DNA of 64,000 bases, taken from NCBI RefSeq assembly GCF_016907815.1, contig NZ_JAFBCQ010000001.1, forward strand, positions 1,054,001-1,118,000, written 5' to 3'. The notes beneath the pieces were generated by a model, which was given only the letters and a program-made list of their open reading frames with translations, was not told the DNA's origin and ran no database searches. The position numbers were made by a program, and so were the translations under genes. Numbering within the stretch: the stretch's first letter is position 1; every line of letters starts with the position of its first letter. Below, piece by piece: positions 50,514 through 58,833 of this stretch. The stretch comes from Microbacterium aurum (lineage in GTDB: Bacteria > Actinomycetota > Actinomycetes > Actinomycetales > Microbacteriaceae).

Positions 50514-51650
50514 GTGCGCTTGTATCCTGACCCGGTGACCGGGCTCTGGCGTTCCGCGTGGACTGCGCCCGGCGCCGTGCCGTCACCGCCGCGCCGGGTC
50601 TGGCGGGACTGGCTGCTGCTCGCCCTCATCACGTCCACAGCGGTGGTCGAGGCACTCTTCCGCACCGACCTCGCACACCCGCTGCCCGCGGCGATCGCGC
50701 TGCTCGCGGTGGCGCCGACGGTGCTGTGGCGGCGCACCCGGCCGCTGCTCATGCTCGTGATCGTGATGGTGCCGGTCGATCTGCTGCTGCCCGACTCGGC
50801 CCTGTACGCGAGCCTGTTCGTCGTGGTGATGGTGTACGCCCTGTTCCGGTGGGGATCGGGACGCGACCTCATGATCGGCTCGGCCGTGATGCTCGTCAGC
50901 CTCGCCCTCACGTTCAGCCGGGGCGGCGGCATCGACGAGCTGGTCGGCGGGTTCGCGCTGCTGCTCGCTGCGGTGCTGCTGGGCGTCGCGCTGCGCAGCC
51001 GGGCGGCGTCGAGGGAGCGGCTGCTCGACAGCATCCGCACACGAGAGCGCGAGCACCTCGCGCGCGACCTGCACGACACCGTCGCCCACCACGTGTCAGC
51101 CATCGCGATCCGCGCGCAGGCGGGCCTGGCGGTGGCGGCGCACGACCCGAGCGCCGCACGCGACGCACTCGGCGTGATCGAGTCCGAGGCCGCCAAGACC
51201 CTGGGCGAACTGCGGTCGATGGTGCGGGTGCTGCGGCACGGCGAGACGGCCGATCTCGCGCCGAGCCCCAGCCTCGGCGACATCGCGCAGCTCGCCGGTA
51301 CACGGCCAGGCGGCGTGGTGGTCGCCGTGACGGTCGAAGGCGACGACGGCAGCATCCCGCCGCCGGTGGCCGCTGCGGTGTTCCGCATCGCGCAGGAGTC
51401 GGTGACCAACGCCCTCCGTCACGCGCGCCAGGTCACCGACGTCACCGTGCGCGTCGAGGCCGACGAGCAGGGCGTGCGGCTGAGCGCCACGAACGACGGA
51501 GACATCCCCACATCGCCCACGCCAGGCTTCGGCATCATCGGGATGATGGAGCGCGCCGCGCTGCTCGGCGGCACCTGCCACGCAGGACCGGCGCCGGGCG
51601 GCGGCTGGGCCGTCACCGCTGTGCTTCCTCGTGTTGGATGGGCACCATGA
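50514..51650 (+). CDS. Sensor histidine kinase (NarL-partner type)
   Basis: A 378-residue kinase starting at GTG 50514. Several membrane helices occupy residues 25-165, with no extracytoplasmic domain of note; then a HisKA_3 dimerisation domain with the phospho-acceptor His in REREHLARDLHDTVAHHVSAIAI and an ATPase domain (IAQESVTNALRHA, GFGIIGMMERAALLGG). Its stop overlaps the start of the response regulator gene. Stimulus unknown; sensing may occur in the membrane. Confidence 0.93.
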   Translation: MRLYPDPVTGLWRSAWTAPGAVPSPPRRVWRDWLLLALITSTAVVEALFRTDLAHPLPAAIALLAVAPTVLWRRTRPLLMLVIVMVPVDLLLPDSALYASLFVVVMVYALFRWGSGRDLMIGSAVMLVSLALTFSRGGGIDELVGGFALLLAAVLLGVALRSRAASRERLLDSIRTREREHLARDLHDTVAHHVSAIAIRAQAGLAVAAHDPSAARDALGVIESEAAKTLGELRSMVRVLRHGETADLAPSPSLGDIAQLAGTRPGGVVVAVTVEGDDGSIPPPVAAAVFRIAQESVTNALRHARQVTDVTVRVEADEQGVRLSATNDGDIPTSPTPGFGIIGMMERAALLGGTCHAGPAPGGGWAVTAVLPRVGWAP

Positions 51651-52324
51651 CCATCCGCGTGCTCGTCGCCGACGACCAGGAGCTCGTGCGCACGGGGTTG
51701 AGCATGATCCTTCAGGCGCAGCCCGGCATCGAGGTCATCGGACAAGCGGTCGACGGCAACGAAGCGGTCGCCCTGGCGCGAAGCCTGCGACCAGACGTCT
51801 GCCTGTTCGACATCCGGATGCCGGGCCTCGACGGCATCGAGGCGACGCGCATGCTCGCAGGCCACGGCGTCCACGACCCGATGGCGGTCGTCATCATCAC
51901 GACCTTCGACCTCGACGAGTACGTCTTCGCCGCGCTGCGGGCGGGTGCCAAGGGATTCCTGCTCAAGGATGCCGGCGCGGAGCTGCTCGCCCAGGCGATC
52001 CGCGCCGCCGCCCGCGGCGACGCCCTGATCGCCCCCAACGTCACGGTGCGGCTGCTCGAGGCCTTCGCCGGAACCGGCCCCGCCGACCCACTGCCGCAAC
52101 CGGTCGAACCGCTCACCGAACGCGAGGAGCAGGTGCTCGCGGCAGTCGCGCGGGGGCTGAGCAACAGCGAGATTGCGAGCGAGCTCTACATCACGCTGAG
52201 CACGGTGAAGACGCACGTCGCGAGCCTCATGACCAAGCTCGACGCCCGCAACCGCGTCGAGATCGCCATCTGGGCGCACCAGACGGGGCGGACCCGCGCG
52301 CGAAGTGACGGCGAGCGGAACTAA
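51647..52324 (+). CDS. LuxR/NarL-family response regulator
   Basis: A 225-residue regulator: receiver domain with acidic pocket VLVADDQEL, phospho-acceptor Asp in VCLFDIRMPG, Thr in VIITTFD and Lys in FLLKDAG; LuxR-type helix-turn-helix LTEREEQVLAAVARGLSNSEIASELYITLSTVKTHVASLMTKL. ATG 51647 overlaps the kinase stop. The 3' end overlaps the convergent sigma-factor gene by four bases. Confidence 0.94.
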   Translation: MTIRVLVADDQELVRTGLSMILQAQPGIEVIGQAVDGNEAVALARSLRPDVCLFDIRMPGLDGIEATRMLAGHGVHDPMAVVIITTFDLDEYVFAALRAGAKGFLLKDAGAELLAQAIRAAARGDALIAPNVTVRLLEAFAGTGPADPLPQPVEPLTEREEQVLAAVARGLSNSEIASELYITLSTVKTHVASLMTKLDARNRVEIAIWAHQTGRTRARSDGERN

Positions 52325-53577
52325 CTTCCCGTGCCGCTCAGCGGTCCGCCGCCGAGCTGGCCGCGGCGCCGGCTGAGGTAGGCCCGCTCGGCCGGATTTC
52401 CGGCGAGCTCGAGGGCACGATCGTATGCAGCGCGGGACTCGTCGCTGCGCCCGATCCGCCGCAGCAGGTCGGCGCGCGTCGCGTGGAAGGCGTGGTACCT
52501 GTCGAGGGCGTGCCCGAGTCGCTCGATGTCGGCCAGGGCGACATCGGGTCCGTCCAATTCGGCAATGGCGACCGCGCGATTGAGCCGTGTGATCGGGGAG
52601 GCGTCCACCTGCATCATGCGGTCGTAGAGGGCGACGATCTGAGCCCAATCAGTGTCGCGCGCGGACGCGGCCGACGTGTGGACGGCGTTGATGGATGCCA
52701 GAAGCTGATACCGGCCGGGTGGGCTCCCGCTGGCGATCCTCTCGCGCACCAGCCCGTGCCCCTCAGCGATGAGGGCGCGGTTCCACGCGCCTCTGTCCTG
52801 TTCGTCGAGCGTCACGAGCTCGCCCGTGGCGGACACGCGAGCCGCGCGGCGGGCATCGGTGAGGAGCATCAGTGCGAGCAGTCCGGTGACCTCGCCCTCA
52901 TCGGGGAGGTGCGCGCGAAGCAGGCGGCTGAGGCGGACCGCCTCATCGGTGAGCTCGGTGCGCACCGGGTCGCCGTCTCCGGACCCGAGGTAGCCCTCGT
53001 TGTAGATCAGGTAGACCACTGCCAGCACTCCGGCGAGCCGCTCGTGCAGGTCGGCCGTCGACGGCACGCGGAAGGGGATCCCCGATGCTCTGATCTTCGC
53101 CTTCGCGCGGGTGATCCGCTGCGCCATCGTGGTCTCGGGCACCAGGAAGGCTCGGGCGATCTCGCCGACGGTCAGGCCGCCGACGAGGCGGAGCGTGAGG
53201 GCGATGCGGGACTCCACCGCGAGGGTGGGGTGACAGCAGACGAAGATCAGGCGGAGCCGGTCATCCTCTACGGGTCCCACCGGATCGTGGGCGCTGTGAT
53301 CGCGCAGCATGTGAGCCGCCAGATGCTTGTCGGCTCGCCGCGACTCGCGGCGCAGTCGATCGATGGCTTTCCTCGTCGCGGTCGTCGTGAGCCACGCCCC
53401 GGGGTTGGGCGGAACGCCATCGCGCGGCCATTGCTCGAGCGCGGTGACATAGGCCTCGGCGGCGGCATCCTCCGCGACGTCGAGGTCGCCGAACCGGCGG
53501 GCAAGGCCCGCCACCACCCGCGCCCACTCGTCGCGGTGGGCGCGGGCGAGGGCGTCCTCAACGGCTGAGGTCGTCAC
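52321..53577 (-). CDS. ECF42-type RNA polymerase sigma factor
   Basis: A 418-residue sigma factor. Region 2 is AHRDEWARVVAGLARRFGDLDVAEDAAAEAYVTALEQWP, with GAWLTTTATRKAIDRLRRE; region 4 is RLVGGLTVGEIARAFLVPETTMAQRITRAK. A long C-terminal TPR-like extension (about 190-418) replaces a separate anti-sigma factor, as in ECF42. The DGPF protein gene overlaps it by four bases and is the known genetic partner of this group. Confidence 0.93.
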   Translation of the reverse strand: MTTSAVEDALARAHRDEWARVVAGLARRFGDLDVAEDAAAEAYVTALEQWPRDGVPPNPGAWLTTTATRKAIDRLRRESRRADKHLAAHMLRDHSAHDPVGPVEDDRLRLIFVCCHPTLAVESRIALTLRLVGGLTVGEIARAFLVPETTMAQRITRAKAKIRASGIPFRVPSTADLHERLAGVLAVVYLIYNEGYLGSGDGDPVRTELTDEAVRLSRLLRAHLPDEGEVTGLLALMLLTDARRAARVSATGELVTLDEQDRGAWNRALIAEGHGLVRERIASGSPPGRYQLLASINAVHTSAASARDTDWAQIVALYDRMMQVDASPITRLNRAVAIAELDGPDVALADIERLGHALDRYHAFHATRADLLRRIGRSDESRAAYDRALELAGNPAERAYLSRRRGQLGGGPLSGTGS

Positions 53578-53966
53578 GACTCCTGTGCGTCGGCGCCGTG
53601 CTTCTCGACGATCTCGTCCATGCCCGAAGGGAAGCGGTGCACCTCTTGCGGCCAGTCGAGGGCGACTGCGAGACGTCCCGCCCAGTACCGCGCTGCCTCG
53701 TCATCGGCCGCCTCGATGACGGTGAAGCCGCCCAGGTGCTCCTTCGTCTCGACGAAGGGTCCGTCGGTGAACACGGCGGTGCCGTCTTTGCTCACGACGC
53801 TGAAGATGGCGGTGGACGCATCGATCCCGCCGTCCGCGTAGAGGAAGACACCCGCCCCCTGCATGTCGTCGATCACGGCTCTGGATGCCTCGCCTTTGGC
53901 GACGAGCTGCTCGCGGGTGTGCAAGGGCACCCACTCGTCGTTGAATGCGATCAGATACTTCGGCAC
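53574..53966 (-). CDS. YCII/DGPF-domain protein
   Basis: A 130-residue protein of the YCII superfamily: MPKYLIAFNDEWVPLHTREQLVAKGEA, and the signature FTDGPFVETKEHLGGFTVIEA. DGPF proteins are almost always encoded next to ECF42 sigma factors; their biochemical role is not settled. First gene of the pair. Confidence 0.9.
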   Translation of the reverse strand: MPKYLIAFNDEWVPLHTREQLVAKGEASRAVIDDMQGAGVFLYADGGIDASTAIFSVVSKDGTAVFTDGPFVETKEHLGGFTVIEAADDEAARYWAGRLAVALDWPQEVHRFPSGMDEIVEKHGADAQES

Positions 53967-54208
53967 TGTCGTGTCCTCTCATCGGACGAGGGCCGGTCGT
54001 CGGCTCCTCGGTACACCGACCCGAATCGGTCGATCCACCTGTTCTACGAACGGCGACGGTCGGATACGACACTAACTCCGAGGAATCCCGCCGATCCAGA
54101 CTCCGACGTGGACCATCAGGACCGAGCGCTGAGGACGTCGAACGGGCGATGCCCGGAAGAGGATCCTTGACCACCGTAGCCAGTGGCACCGGTCGATAAG
54201 GTCGAGGC

Positions 54209-54841
54209 ATGCCCTCGCGCCGTGTCCGGATCGCAGTTCTGACAGCACTGCTCGTGGCGCTTTGCGGATGTTCAGCAAAGCCGCCTGGCACCGTCTCGTC
54301 AGCATCGCCCGACACAGACGGTGCGTCGCTGGCCGCTGAGACACCGAGCACGACACCGGCACCTGATCCCACACACTCGCCGGAGCCGGTTGCGGTGCCA
54401 AATTGCGCGGAGCTGCTTAGTCTCGAGCAGGTCCGTGTCACTCTCAACGACGACCGGGTGGAGGGCCCCGACCCCCTCGATGCGATCGAGGCGCCATCTG
54501 TGCTGGGGCCGGCAGCGCGTCATACGTTCGAAACCGCGACCGATGCGGTCGGTTGCAGCTACGGCATCCCGTATTCGGACGGCGGCTTCTACGTGATCGT
54601 TCTCGCAGTCGACGCGGCGTCAGCATCGGAGCTTGTGTCTGCGCTTGAAGCGTCCAATGAGTACGAACACACCACGCGCGGCGACATCGCCATGTTCTCG
54701 AAAGGGGTCCCCGAAGGTATAGGAACTTACCTCGGCTACGCACTCGATGAGAACGTTTGGGCGATCGTCCAAGGAACGATGGTCAGCTCGACGACATCTG
54801 TCAATATCGCAGCCGACGCCGTCACCGCCGTCTTGGGATAG
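54209..54841 (+). CDS. Lipoprotein of unknown function
   Basis: A 210-residue lipoprotein (lipobox LCGC, Cys 21), with a Pro/Ser/Thr-rich linker (SASPDTDGASLAAETPSTTPAPDPTHSPEP) and a C-terminal globular domain from CAELLSLEQVRVTLNDDRVEG to DAVTAVLG. Cys residues in PNCAEL and VGCSYG could form a disulfide. The domain is reminiscent of DUF3558-type exported proteins, but I am not certain. Confidence 0.72.
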   Translation: MPSRRVRIAVLTALLVALCGCSAKPPGTVSSASPDTDGASLAAETPSTTPAPDPTHSPEPVAVPNCAELLSLEQVRVTLNDDRVEGPDPLDAIEAPSVLGPAARHTFETATDAVGCSYGIPYSDGGFYVIVLAVDAASASELVSALEASNEYEHTTRGDIAMFSKGVPEGIGTYLGYALDENVWAIVQGTMVSSTTSVNIAADAVTAVLG

Positions 54842-55110
54842 GACGCTGAGCCGCCCACCACGCTCCTCATGCGTGCAATGCCCGGATAGGGATCCGCTTC
54901 GCGCGTGCCGCGAGGAGCCGAGGGGTGCTAGCGGGAGGATAGGAGGCTGCCCACGCAACCGCGGCCAGGGGTCGCAAGGCTACTGCGTGCGTCTCGTTTG
55001 CGTCCCGGCGAACGAAGGTGTCCTCACGTCAGCGACGAGCACGACGACTGCAAGTACAGGTGAACAGCGGGAACTGAGGGTCTGTGCCGGCATGAGGCGC
55101 TCGAAGGGCC

Positions 55111-55134
55111 GGGTTCAAATCCCTCCGTCTCCGC
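55111..55134 (+). repeat. Third tRNA-Ser att copy (24 bp)
   Basis: GGGTTCAAATCCCTCCGTCT plus CCGC is identical to 17982-18005, covering the T-arm and acceptor end of tRNA-Ser. The anticodon and variable arms are missing and the end lacks CCA. Confidence 0.75.
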
Positions 55135-55171
55135 TCTAAAAAGCACCGATCAAGGGCTATTTTTCTTCGCT

Positions 55172-55201
55172 TCTGCCACGAAATCTGCCATTTCTGCCAC
55201 G
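55172..55201 (+). repeat. Type-3 arm repeats next to the third att copy
   Basis: Three units around TCTGCCAC(G): TCTGCCACG, TCTGCCATT, TCTGCCACG. The same arrangement occurs at 58805-58833 beside the fourth att copy. Confidence 0.6.
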
Positions 55202-55479
55202 TTTTCGATGTGGTTGGCGTTGAGCAATCTTGCGGTTCTGTGGGATTCTGCTGAGCGTTCTGCTCACTGTGAGTTGCTCGGCGCATGGTTGCGGCTACTC
55301 AAGGGTGAGACCGAGCGCGCGAATCCCTCCGTCTCCTCCCCGACTCGGCGTGCCCGCTCGGGCGCTTGCTTCCGCTCGCTGTGCTCGCGCCGTCGGCGGC
55401 TATCGTCGCGTTGTCCGCACCGGCACGTCGTGTCATCAGATCGGGTCGAGGTGGTGGATCGTGAACTCGAACGGGAGGA

Positions 55480-56088
55480 ATGAGCAATACAGACGTGAGC
55501 GCAGACAACGAGGTGATCGAACGTTCGGCGGATGAGCCGGGTGCGTTCGCGTTGCTCTTCGATCGACATGCGCCGGCGATCTACCGCTACGCGGCGCAGC
55601 GGCTGGGAGAGGGCAGCGCCGAGGACGTGATGTCGGAGACGTTCCTCGTCGCCTTCGAGAAGAGAGCAGCGTACGACCTCGCGATCGTCGATGCTCGCCC
55701 CTGGCTGTTCGGGATCGCCACCCGCTTGATGCATAAGCATGTGCGGCTGGAAGCGCGGGCATGGAAGGGCATGGTCGCGGATCTCGCGGCGCAGCTCTCG
55801 CCCGACATGATCGAGCAGGCGGGCGCGCGGTTGGACGCGGCACGGCTCACGCGGCGCTTGGCTTCGGCGCTGCGTGGCCTGCCCGCGTCCGACCGCGACA
55901 CCCTGCTGCTGTACGCCTGGGGCGACCTCGACTACGCGGGCATCGCACGCGCTCTCGACGTGCCGATCGGCACCGTCCGCTCACGCCTGAATCGTGCCCG
56001 CCGCATCCTGCGGACCGCGGCCGGCACCAACGATCCCGAACTGGAGAAGGAACATGGACGAGTTGACGCTGCTGCGCAACACGCGTAG
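55480..56088 (+). CDS. ECF RNA polymerase sigma factor (RpoE-like)
   Basis: A 202-residue sigma factor: region 2 AFALLFDRHAPAIYRYAAQRLGEGSAEDVMSETFLVAFEKR with DARPWLFGIATRLMHKHVR, region 4 GLPASDRDTLLLYAWGDLDYAGIARALDVPIGTVRSRLNRARRILR. ATG 55480 directly follows GGGAGGA, an unusually close ribosome site; GTG 55495 is an alternative. It overlaps the membrane-partner gene by 35 bases. Confidence 0.92.
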   Translation: MSNTDVSADNEVIERSADEPGAFALLFDRHAPAIYRYAAQRLGEGSAEDVMSETFLVAFEKRAAYDLAIVDARPWLFGIATRLMHKHVRLEARAWKGMVADLAAQLSPDMIEQAGARLDAARLTRRLASALRGLPASDRDTLLLYAWGDLDYAGIARALDVPIGTVRSRLNRARRILRTAAGTNDPELEKEHGRVDAAAQHA

Positions 56089-57145
56089 CGAGACCGAACC
56101 GCCGGAGTCGACGTTGCACCGGGGCAGGGCGGCGCTCCTGGCCGCAGCCTCCGGCTCCGCCCAGCCGCACATCAGCACGTCGCGCCGACCGAGACGCGCC
56201 CGACGCTTTGCGATCGGCGGACTCAGTACGGTCGGCGCCGCGGCACTGGTGGCGGGGCTCGTGCTGACGGACGTGGTCGGCCTCGCTGGCTGGCGTGGTG
56301 GGGCGGATGCCGCTGCCGCCGCCGTGCTCGACGAGGCGAGCGCCGCCGCGATCGCCTCAGTCGATCCCGTGGTGCAGCCCGGCCAATATCTGAGGGTCAA
56401 CACCAGGGGCGTACACCTCTCAAGCGGAGGTATCGGTGATGTTGTGGCGTCGTACCAGTACGCGTCCGATGACACTCTCTACCGCCCCGCAGATCCCTCC
56501 GATGACTGGGTGTGGGTCCGCGGTCCGCAATCCATCGCGGCGACATTCGGTCCGGAGTCCGAGCAGGTGGCGAACGCGTGGTGGGACGCCGTGTCCTCCT
56601 CGTCAGGTTCATTCGAGGCCGGGGATCTTCTCCGGGCACCTGGGGGCGCGTTCTACGGGGGTGACGCCGGGGCGGGGTTTGCCGATCTGGACCAGCTTCC
56701 GCGTGACCCGTATCGACTGCTCAACTACATCTACCGTGTCACCCTCGGCTCCGGTCCCTCGCCCGACACCGAGGCTCTCGTGTACATGGCCGACCGTCTC
56801 CGTGTCGGGAACGTGCCCGCCGACCTGCGCGCCGCGATGTACAAGGCTGCGGCCATGATCCCGGGCGTCACGTTCACCAGCGATCAAGCTACCCTTGACG
56901 GCCGCACGGGGGTCGCGATCGGCCGCGTCGAGGACGCGTGGGGCACCCGGGTGGACATCATCATCGACCCCGATACCGGCACGTTCATCGGCGATCGCGA
57001 GGTCCTCCTCCGCGACCAGGACGGCGTACCGGCGGGCACGGCGGTGCGCTGGACGAGCGTCACCTCCTCGGTCGTCGACGAGGCGCCCGAGGGCGGATCG
57101 GTGTGCGGGAAGATGACCGTCGACCCGGAGACCGGGCAATGCTGA
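56054..57145 (+). CDS. CU044_5270-type membrane partner (putative anti-sigma) protein
   Basis: A 363-residue protein with a cytoplasmic N-terminus (MDELTLLRNTRSETEPPESTLHRGRAALLAA), one membrane helix (FAIGGLSTVGAAALVAGLVLTDVVGLAG) and an extracytoplasmic domain (YLRVNTRGVHL, RDPYRLLNYIYRVTLGSGPSPDTEALVYMADRL, DIIIDPDTGTFIGDREVLL). This layout and its place after an ECF sigma gene are typical of the CU044_5270 family. ATG 56054 has GAAGGA upstream. It probably holds the sigma factor inactive. Confidence 0.87.
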   Translation: MDELTLLRNTRSETEPPESTLHRGRAALLAAASGSAQPHISTSRRPRRARRFAIGGLSTVGAAALVAGLVLTDVVGLAGWRGGADAAAAAVLDEASAAAIASVDPVVQPGQYLRVNTRGVHLSSGGIGDVVASYQYASDDTLYRPADPSDDWVWVRGPQSIAATFGPESEQVANAWWDAVSSSSGSFEAGDLLRAPGGAFYGGDAGAGFADLDQLPRDPYRLLNYIYRVTLGSGPSPDTEALVYMADRLRVGNVPADLRAAMYKAAAMIPGVTFTSDQATLDGRTGVAIGRVEDAWGTRVDIIIDPDTGTFIGDREVLLRDQDGVPAGTAVRWTSVTSSVVDEAPEGGSVCGKMTVDPETGQC

Positions 57146-57258
57146 CCGGGACAACTGTCGGAGTCGAACCGACGAGTCTCATCCTCCCTCCGACGGAGTC
57201 GCTTGTGATTCCGCTCGACCTGCACCGACCTCATGCGATGAGCGACCAGCGCTGATTG

Positions 57259-57305
57259 CACCACATCGATCCCCCTCGCGACTCGTGAGGGGGATCGATG
57301 TGGTG
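57259..57305. terminator. Bidirectional terminator
   Basis: A perfect 19-bp inverted repeat (57259-57277 with 57287-57305, 9-base loop) between the convergent anti-sigma-like gene (stop 57145) and the Fic gene (stop 57319). Confidence 0.88.
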
Positions 57306-57318
57306 AAGCGCGTGCCGA

Positions 57319-58365
57319 CTATTGCTTCTTCTCGCCACGTGAGTACTTTGATGCCTTGTACTCCTCGAGAGCAGACTTGCTCGACCGGTACCGGCCGTCG
57401 CTCCCGATGATGGCTTCGAGGCGCCCGCGCGATGCGGCTTGCTTTAAGGCGACGAGGCTGAAGTCGTCGTCGACGAGTGCCTCGAGAGGCACGTACTTGG
57501 CAGGGCCGGCGATGTTCGGGATGAGCCGATGGAGATTGTCGACGACGGAGCGGCTGATCACTTCTGCCAGAGGCCCGTCATCCCCTTGATCCGAGCGTTC
57601 GAGTGCGCGGAGGTACTTCCGTCGCTGTTCCTTGAGGATGATCGCGGGCGGCCACCCGAGCCGGATGAGTAGAAGGTTAAGCAGGAGTCTTCCGCTGCGT
57701 CCGTTGCCATCGATGAACGGGTGGACGCACTCGAACTCGCGATGCAGCCGGGCCAGCTCTTCCGGAACCGCGGCGATGGTGAGTGATCCATCGGTGATCT
57801 GTTCTTGCAAGTGATTTGCTCGATCGACCCACGCGGTGATCTCGGACGGGATGAGCGGGAAGGTCGGGGGCTTCATGCCGCCCGCAAATCCCTGGATCTC
57901 ATGCTGCCGCCAATTGCCTGGCCCTTCGGTGTCATGCGCATCCGGGTGTGGCGCCACCTCCCACACCTTCGCCATGGCGAGAGCATGGACGCGCCGAACC
58001 TCGGTGACGGTGACCAGACCGTCGTGCGACCACTCATCCGGGGCGACGGCCTGCTGGTATACCCACCGGGCGGCTTCGGCGTATCCGAGGACCTCCATGT
58101 AGTCCTTCAGCTCCTTCGCCCCCACAGCGCGCCCCTGTTCGAGCAGGGTCTCGACTTCGCGGAGGACGAGAGTGTTTCCCTCGATCGCTGTCGAGTGGTG
58201 AGCTTCAAGATGCCACAGATGATCCCACAGCGACTTGGCTTCGTAGGGCTTCGGCAGCCCGCCGTAGTTCGCCAGCTCATCGATTGCGGTCGCGAAACGC
58301 TTGTAGATCACTTCACGGCTCGGTCGTCCGCGTCCCGGCCGCCCACTCGTAGAATTTGTCATCAC
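57319..58365 (-). CDS. Fic-domain protein (AMP transferase type)
   Basis: A 348-residue Fic protein. The catalytic loop HPFIDGNGRSGR (His near residue 214) is complete, so it should transfer AMP or a related group to target proteins. The inhibitory motif STAIEGN lies near residue 60, N-terminal to the core, making it class II. A C-terminal winged-helix-like part (SLVALKQAASRGRLEAIIGSDGRYRSSKSALEEYKA) could bind DNA. No separate antitoxin gene is adjacent. An inverted repeat 22-41 bases upstream may be an operator. Confidence 0.94.
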   Translation of the reverse strand: MMTNSTSGRPGRGRPSREVIYKRFATAIDELANYGGLPKPYEAKSLWDHLWHLEAHHSTAIEGNTLVLREVETLLEQGRAVGAKELKDYMEVLGYAEAARWVYQQAVAPDEWSHDGLVTVTEVRRVHALAMAKVWEVAPHPDAHDTEGPGNWRQHEIQGFAGGMKPPTFPLIPSEITAWVDRANHLQEQITDGSLTIAAVPEELARLHREFECVHPFIDGNGRSGRLLLNLLLIRLGWPPAIILKEQRRKYLRALERSDQGDDGPLAEVISRSVVDNLHRLIPNIAGPAKYVPLEALVDDDFSLVALKQAASRGRLEAIIGSDGRYRSSKSALEEYKASKYSRGEKKQ

Positions 58366-58387
58366 CGCTCCGCCCTAAATCAACATC

Positions 58388-58406
58388 GACAACTTAGCAT
58401 GTTGTC
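58388..58406. promoter_or_regulatory. Inverted repeat before the Fic gene
   Basis: GACAAC-TTAGCAT-GTTGTC, with partial further copies (ATCAACATCGACAAC at 58379 and ATCAACAACGACAA at 58425) nearby. It could be bound by the winged-helix-like C-terminus of the Fic protein itself. Confidence 0.5.
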
Positions 58407-58421
58407 ATCGCTGACCACTGA

Positions 58422-58640
58422 TTAATCAACAACGACAAACTCAAGTCCGTCAGGCGTCTGAATGCACAGGACCGGGTCTTCGTGAGGAGATAGCTTCCGC
58501 CCAGAATCCTCGACCGTTTTGAGACGCGGCGCGGAGCGGTCGAAGCCCTCGAAATGATCGTCGAGTCTGAATCGGCGTAGGCTGAAATCGCGTGCTGAAT
58601 GCGGCGCGCGGCCGCGGGATCGCTCCTCAATCGCTGCCAC
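58422..58640 (-). CDS. Short hypothetical protein
   Basis: A 72-residue frame ending FDRSAPRLKTVEDSGRKLSPHEDPVLCIQTPDGLEFVVVD, whose composition is more protein-like than the surrounding shadows. The start is unclear and no ribosome site is convincing; the first part overlaps the arm repeats near 58634. It may be a gene fragment left by an integration. Confidence 0.35.
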   Translation of the reverse strand: MAAIEERSRGRAPHSARDFSLRRFRLDDHFEGFDRSAPRLKTVEDSGRKLSPHEDPVLCIQTPDGLEFVVVD

Positions 58641-58749
58641 GTTTCAGCCACGAATCGAACCGAATCGACCTGATCGAAACGGACGCCGCCGGGGTCACAA
58701 CCCGCGGAATCACGCGGTTTCAGCTGACCTCCATTGCCATCGGCGCGAT

Positions 58750-58770
58750 TTCAAATCCCTCCGTCTCCGC
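58750..58770 (+). repeat. Fourth tRNA-Ser att copy (21 bp)
   Basis: TTCAAATCCCTCCGTCTCCG plus C matches the T-arm/acceptor end of the 63-bp att. The rest is diverged. It is followed by GGAAAAATCCCAGATCAACG, like TTTTCCCCAGATCAGGAG after the first copy. The interval 58641-59086 contains this, the arm repeats and a degenerate att word at about 58957-58971, but no gene. Confidence 0.7.
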
Positions 58771-58804
58771 GGAAAAATCCCAGATCAACGGCTGTTTATT
58801 TCGC

Positions 58805-58833
58805 ATCTGCCACGAAATCCGCCATTCTGCCAC
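58805..58833 (+). repeat. Type-3 arm repeats next to the fourth att copy
   Basis: TCTGCCACGAAATCCGCCATTCTGCCACG in three units (TCTGCCACG, TCCGCCATT, CTGCCACG), nearly the same as 55172-55201 (one substitution, one deletion). It lies 34 bases right of the att copy, as at the third copy (37 bases). Confidence 0.6.

Larger units (their letters stand above)
32070..55134. mobile_element. Second integrated segment E2, right boundary uncertain
   Basis: It starts with the 63-bp att and a second int-xis-HTH module paralogous to that of E1. The next att-like copy is at 55111-55134, but it is only 24 bp long and the type-2 arm repeat (AGTGTCCCG pair) was not found before it, so the true right end may be elsewhere or deleted. 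No relaxase gene is present. Content includes copper, sulfur-stress and envelope genes and an ISL3 insertion. Some of the 46-55 kb genes look like ordinary chromosomal genes. Confidence 0.45.
54842..55479. other. Gene-poor interval with att copy and recombinase remnants
   Basis: It contains the third att copy (55111-55134), a triple TCTGCCAC-type repeat (55172-55201) whose reverse complement reads TWQKWQISWQK, the usual C-terminal end of att-adjacent integrases, and a degenerate att word AATCCCTCCGTCTCC at about 55322-55336. No integrase gene is left. No other coding sequence was recognised. Confidence 0.65.
55111..58770. mobile_element. Small att-bounded segment E3 without integrase (3.6 kb)
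   Basis: Lies between the third and fourth att copies. CTGCCACG-type arm repeats occur right of the left copy (55172-55201), left of the right copy (CTGCCACG-ttt-CAGCCACG, about 58634-58652) and right of the right copy (58805-58833). It carries an ECF sigma factor, its membrane partner and a Fic protein. Its recombinase gene must have been lost. Confidence 0.5.

Noticed and set aside
57150..57176. A T-arm-like sequence on the minus strand (GTCGGTTCGACTCCGAC followed by AGTTGTCCC) right after the anti-sigma-like gene.
   Set aside because: No matching 5' acceptor strand, D-arm or anticodon arm was found, so a tRNA gene cannot be supported; it could be another attachment remnant but there is no second copy.
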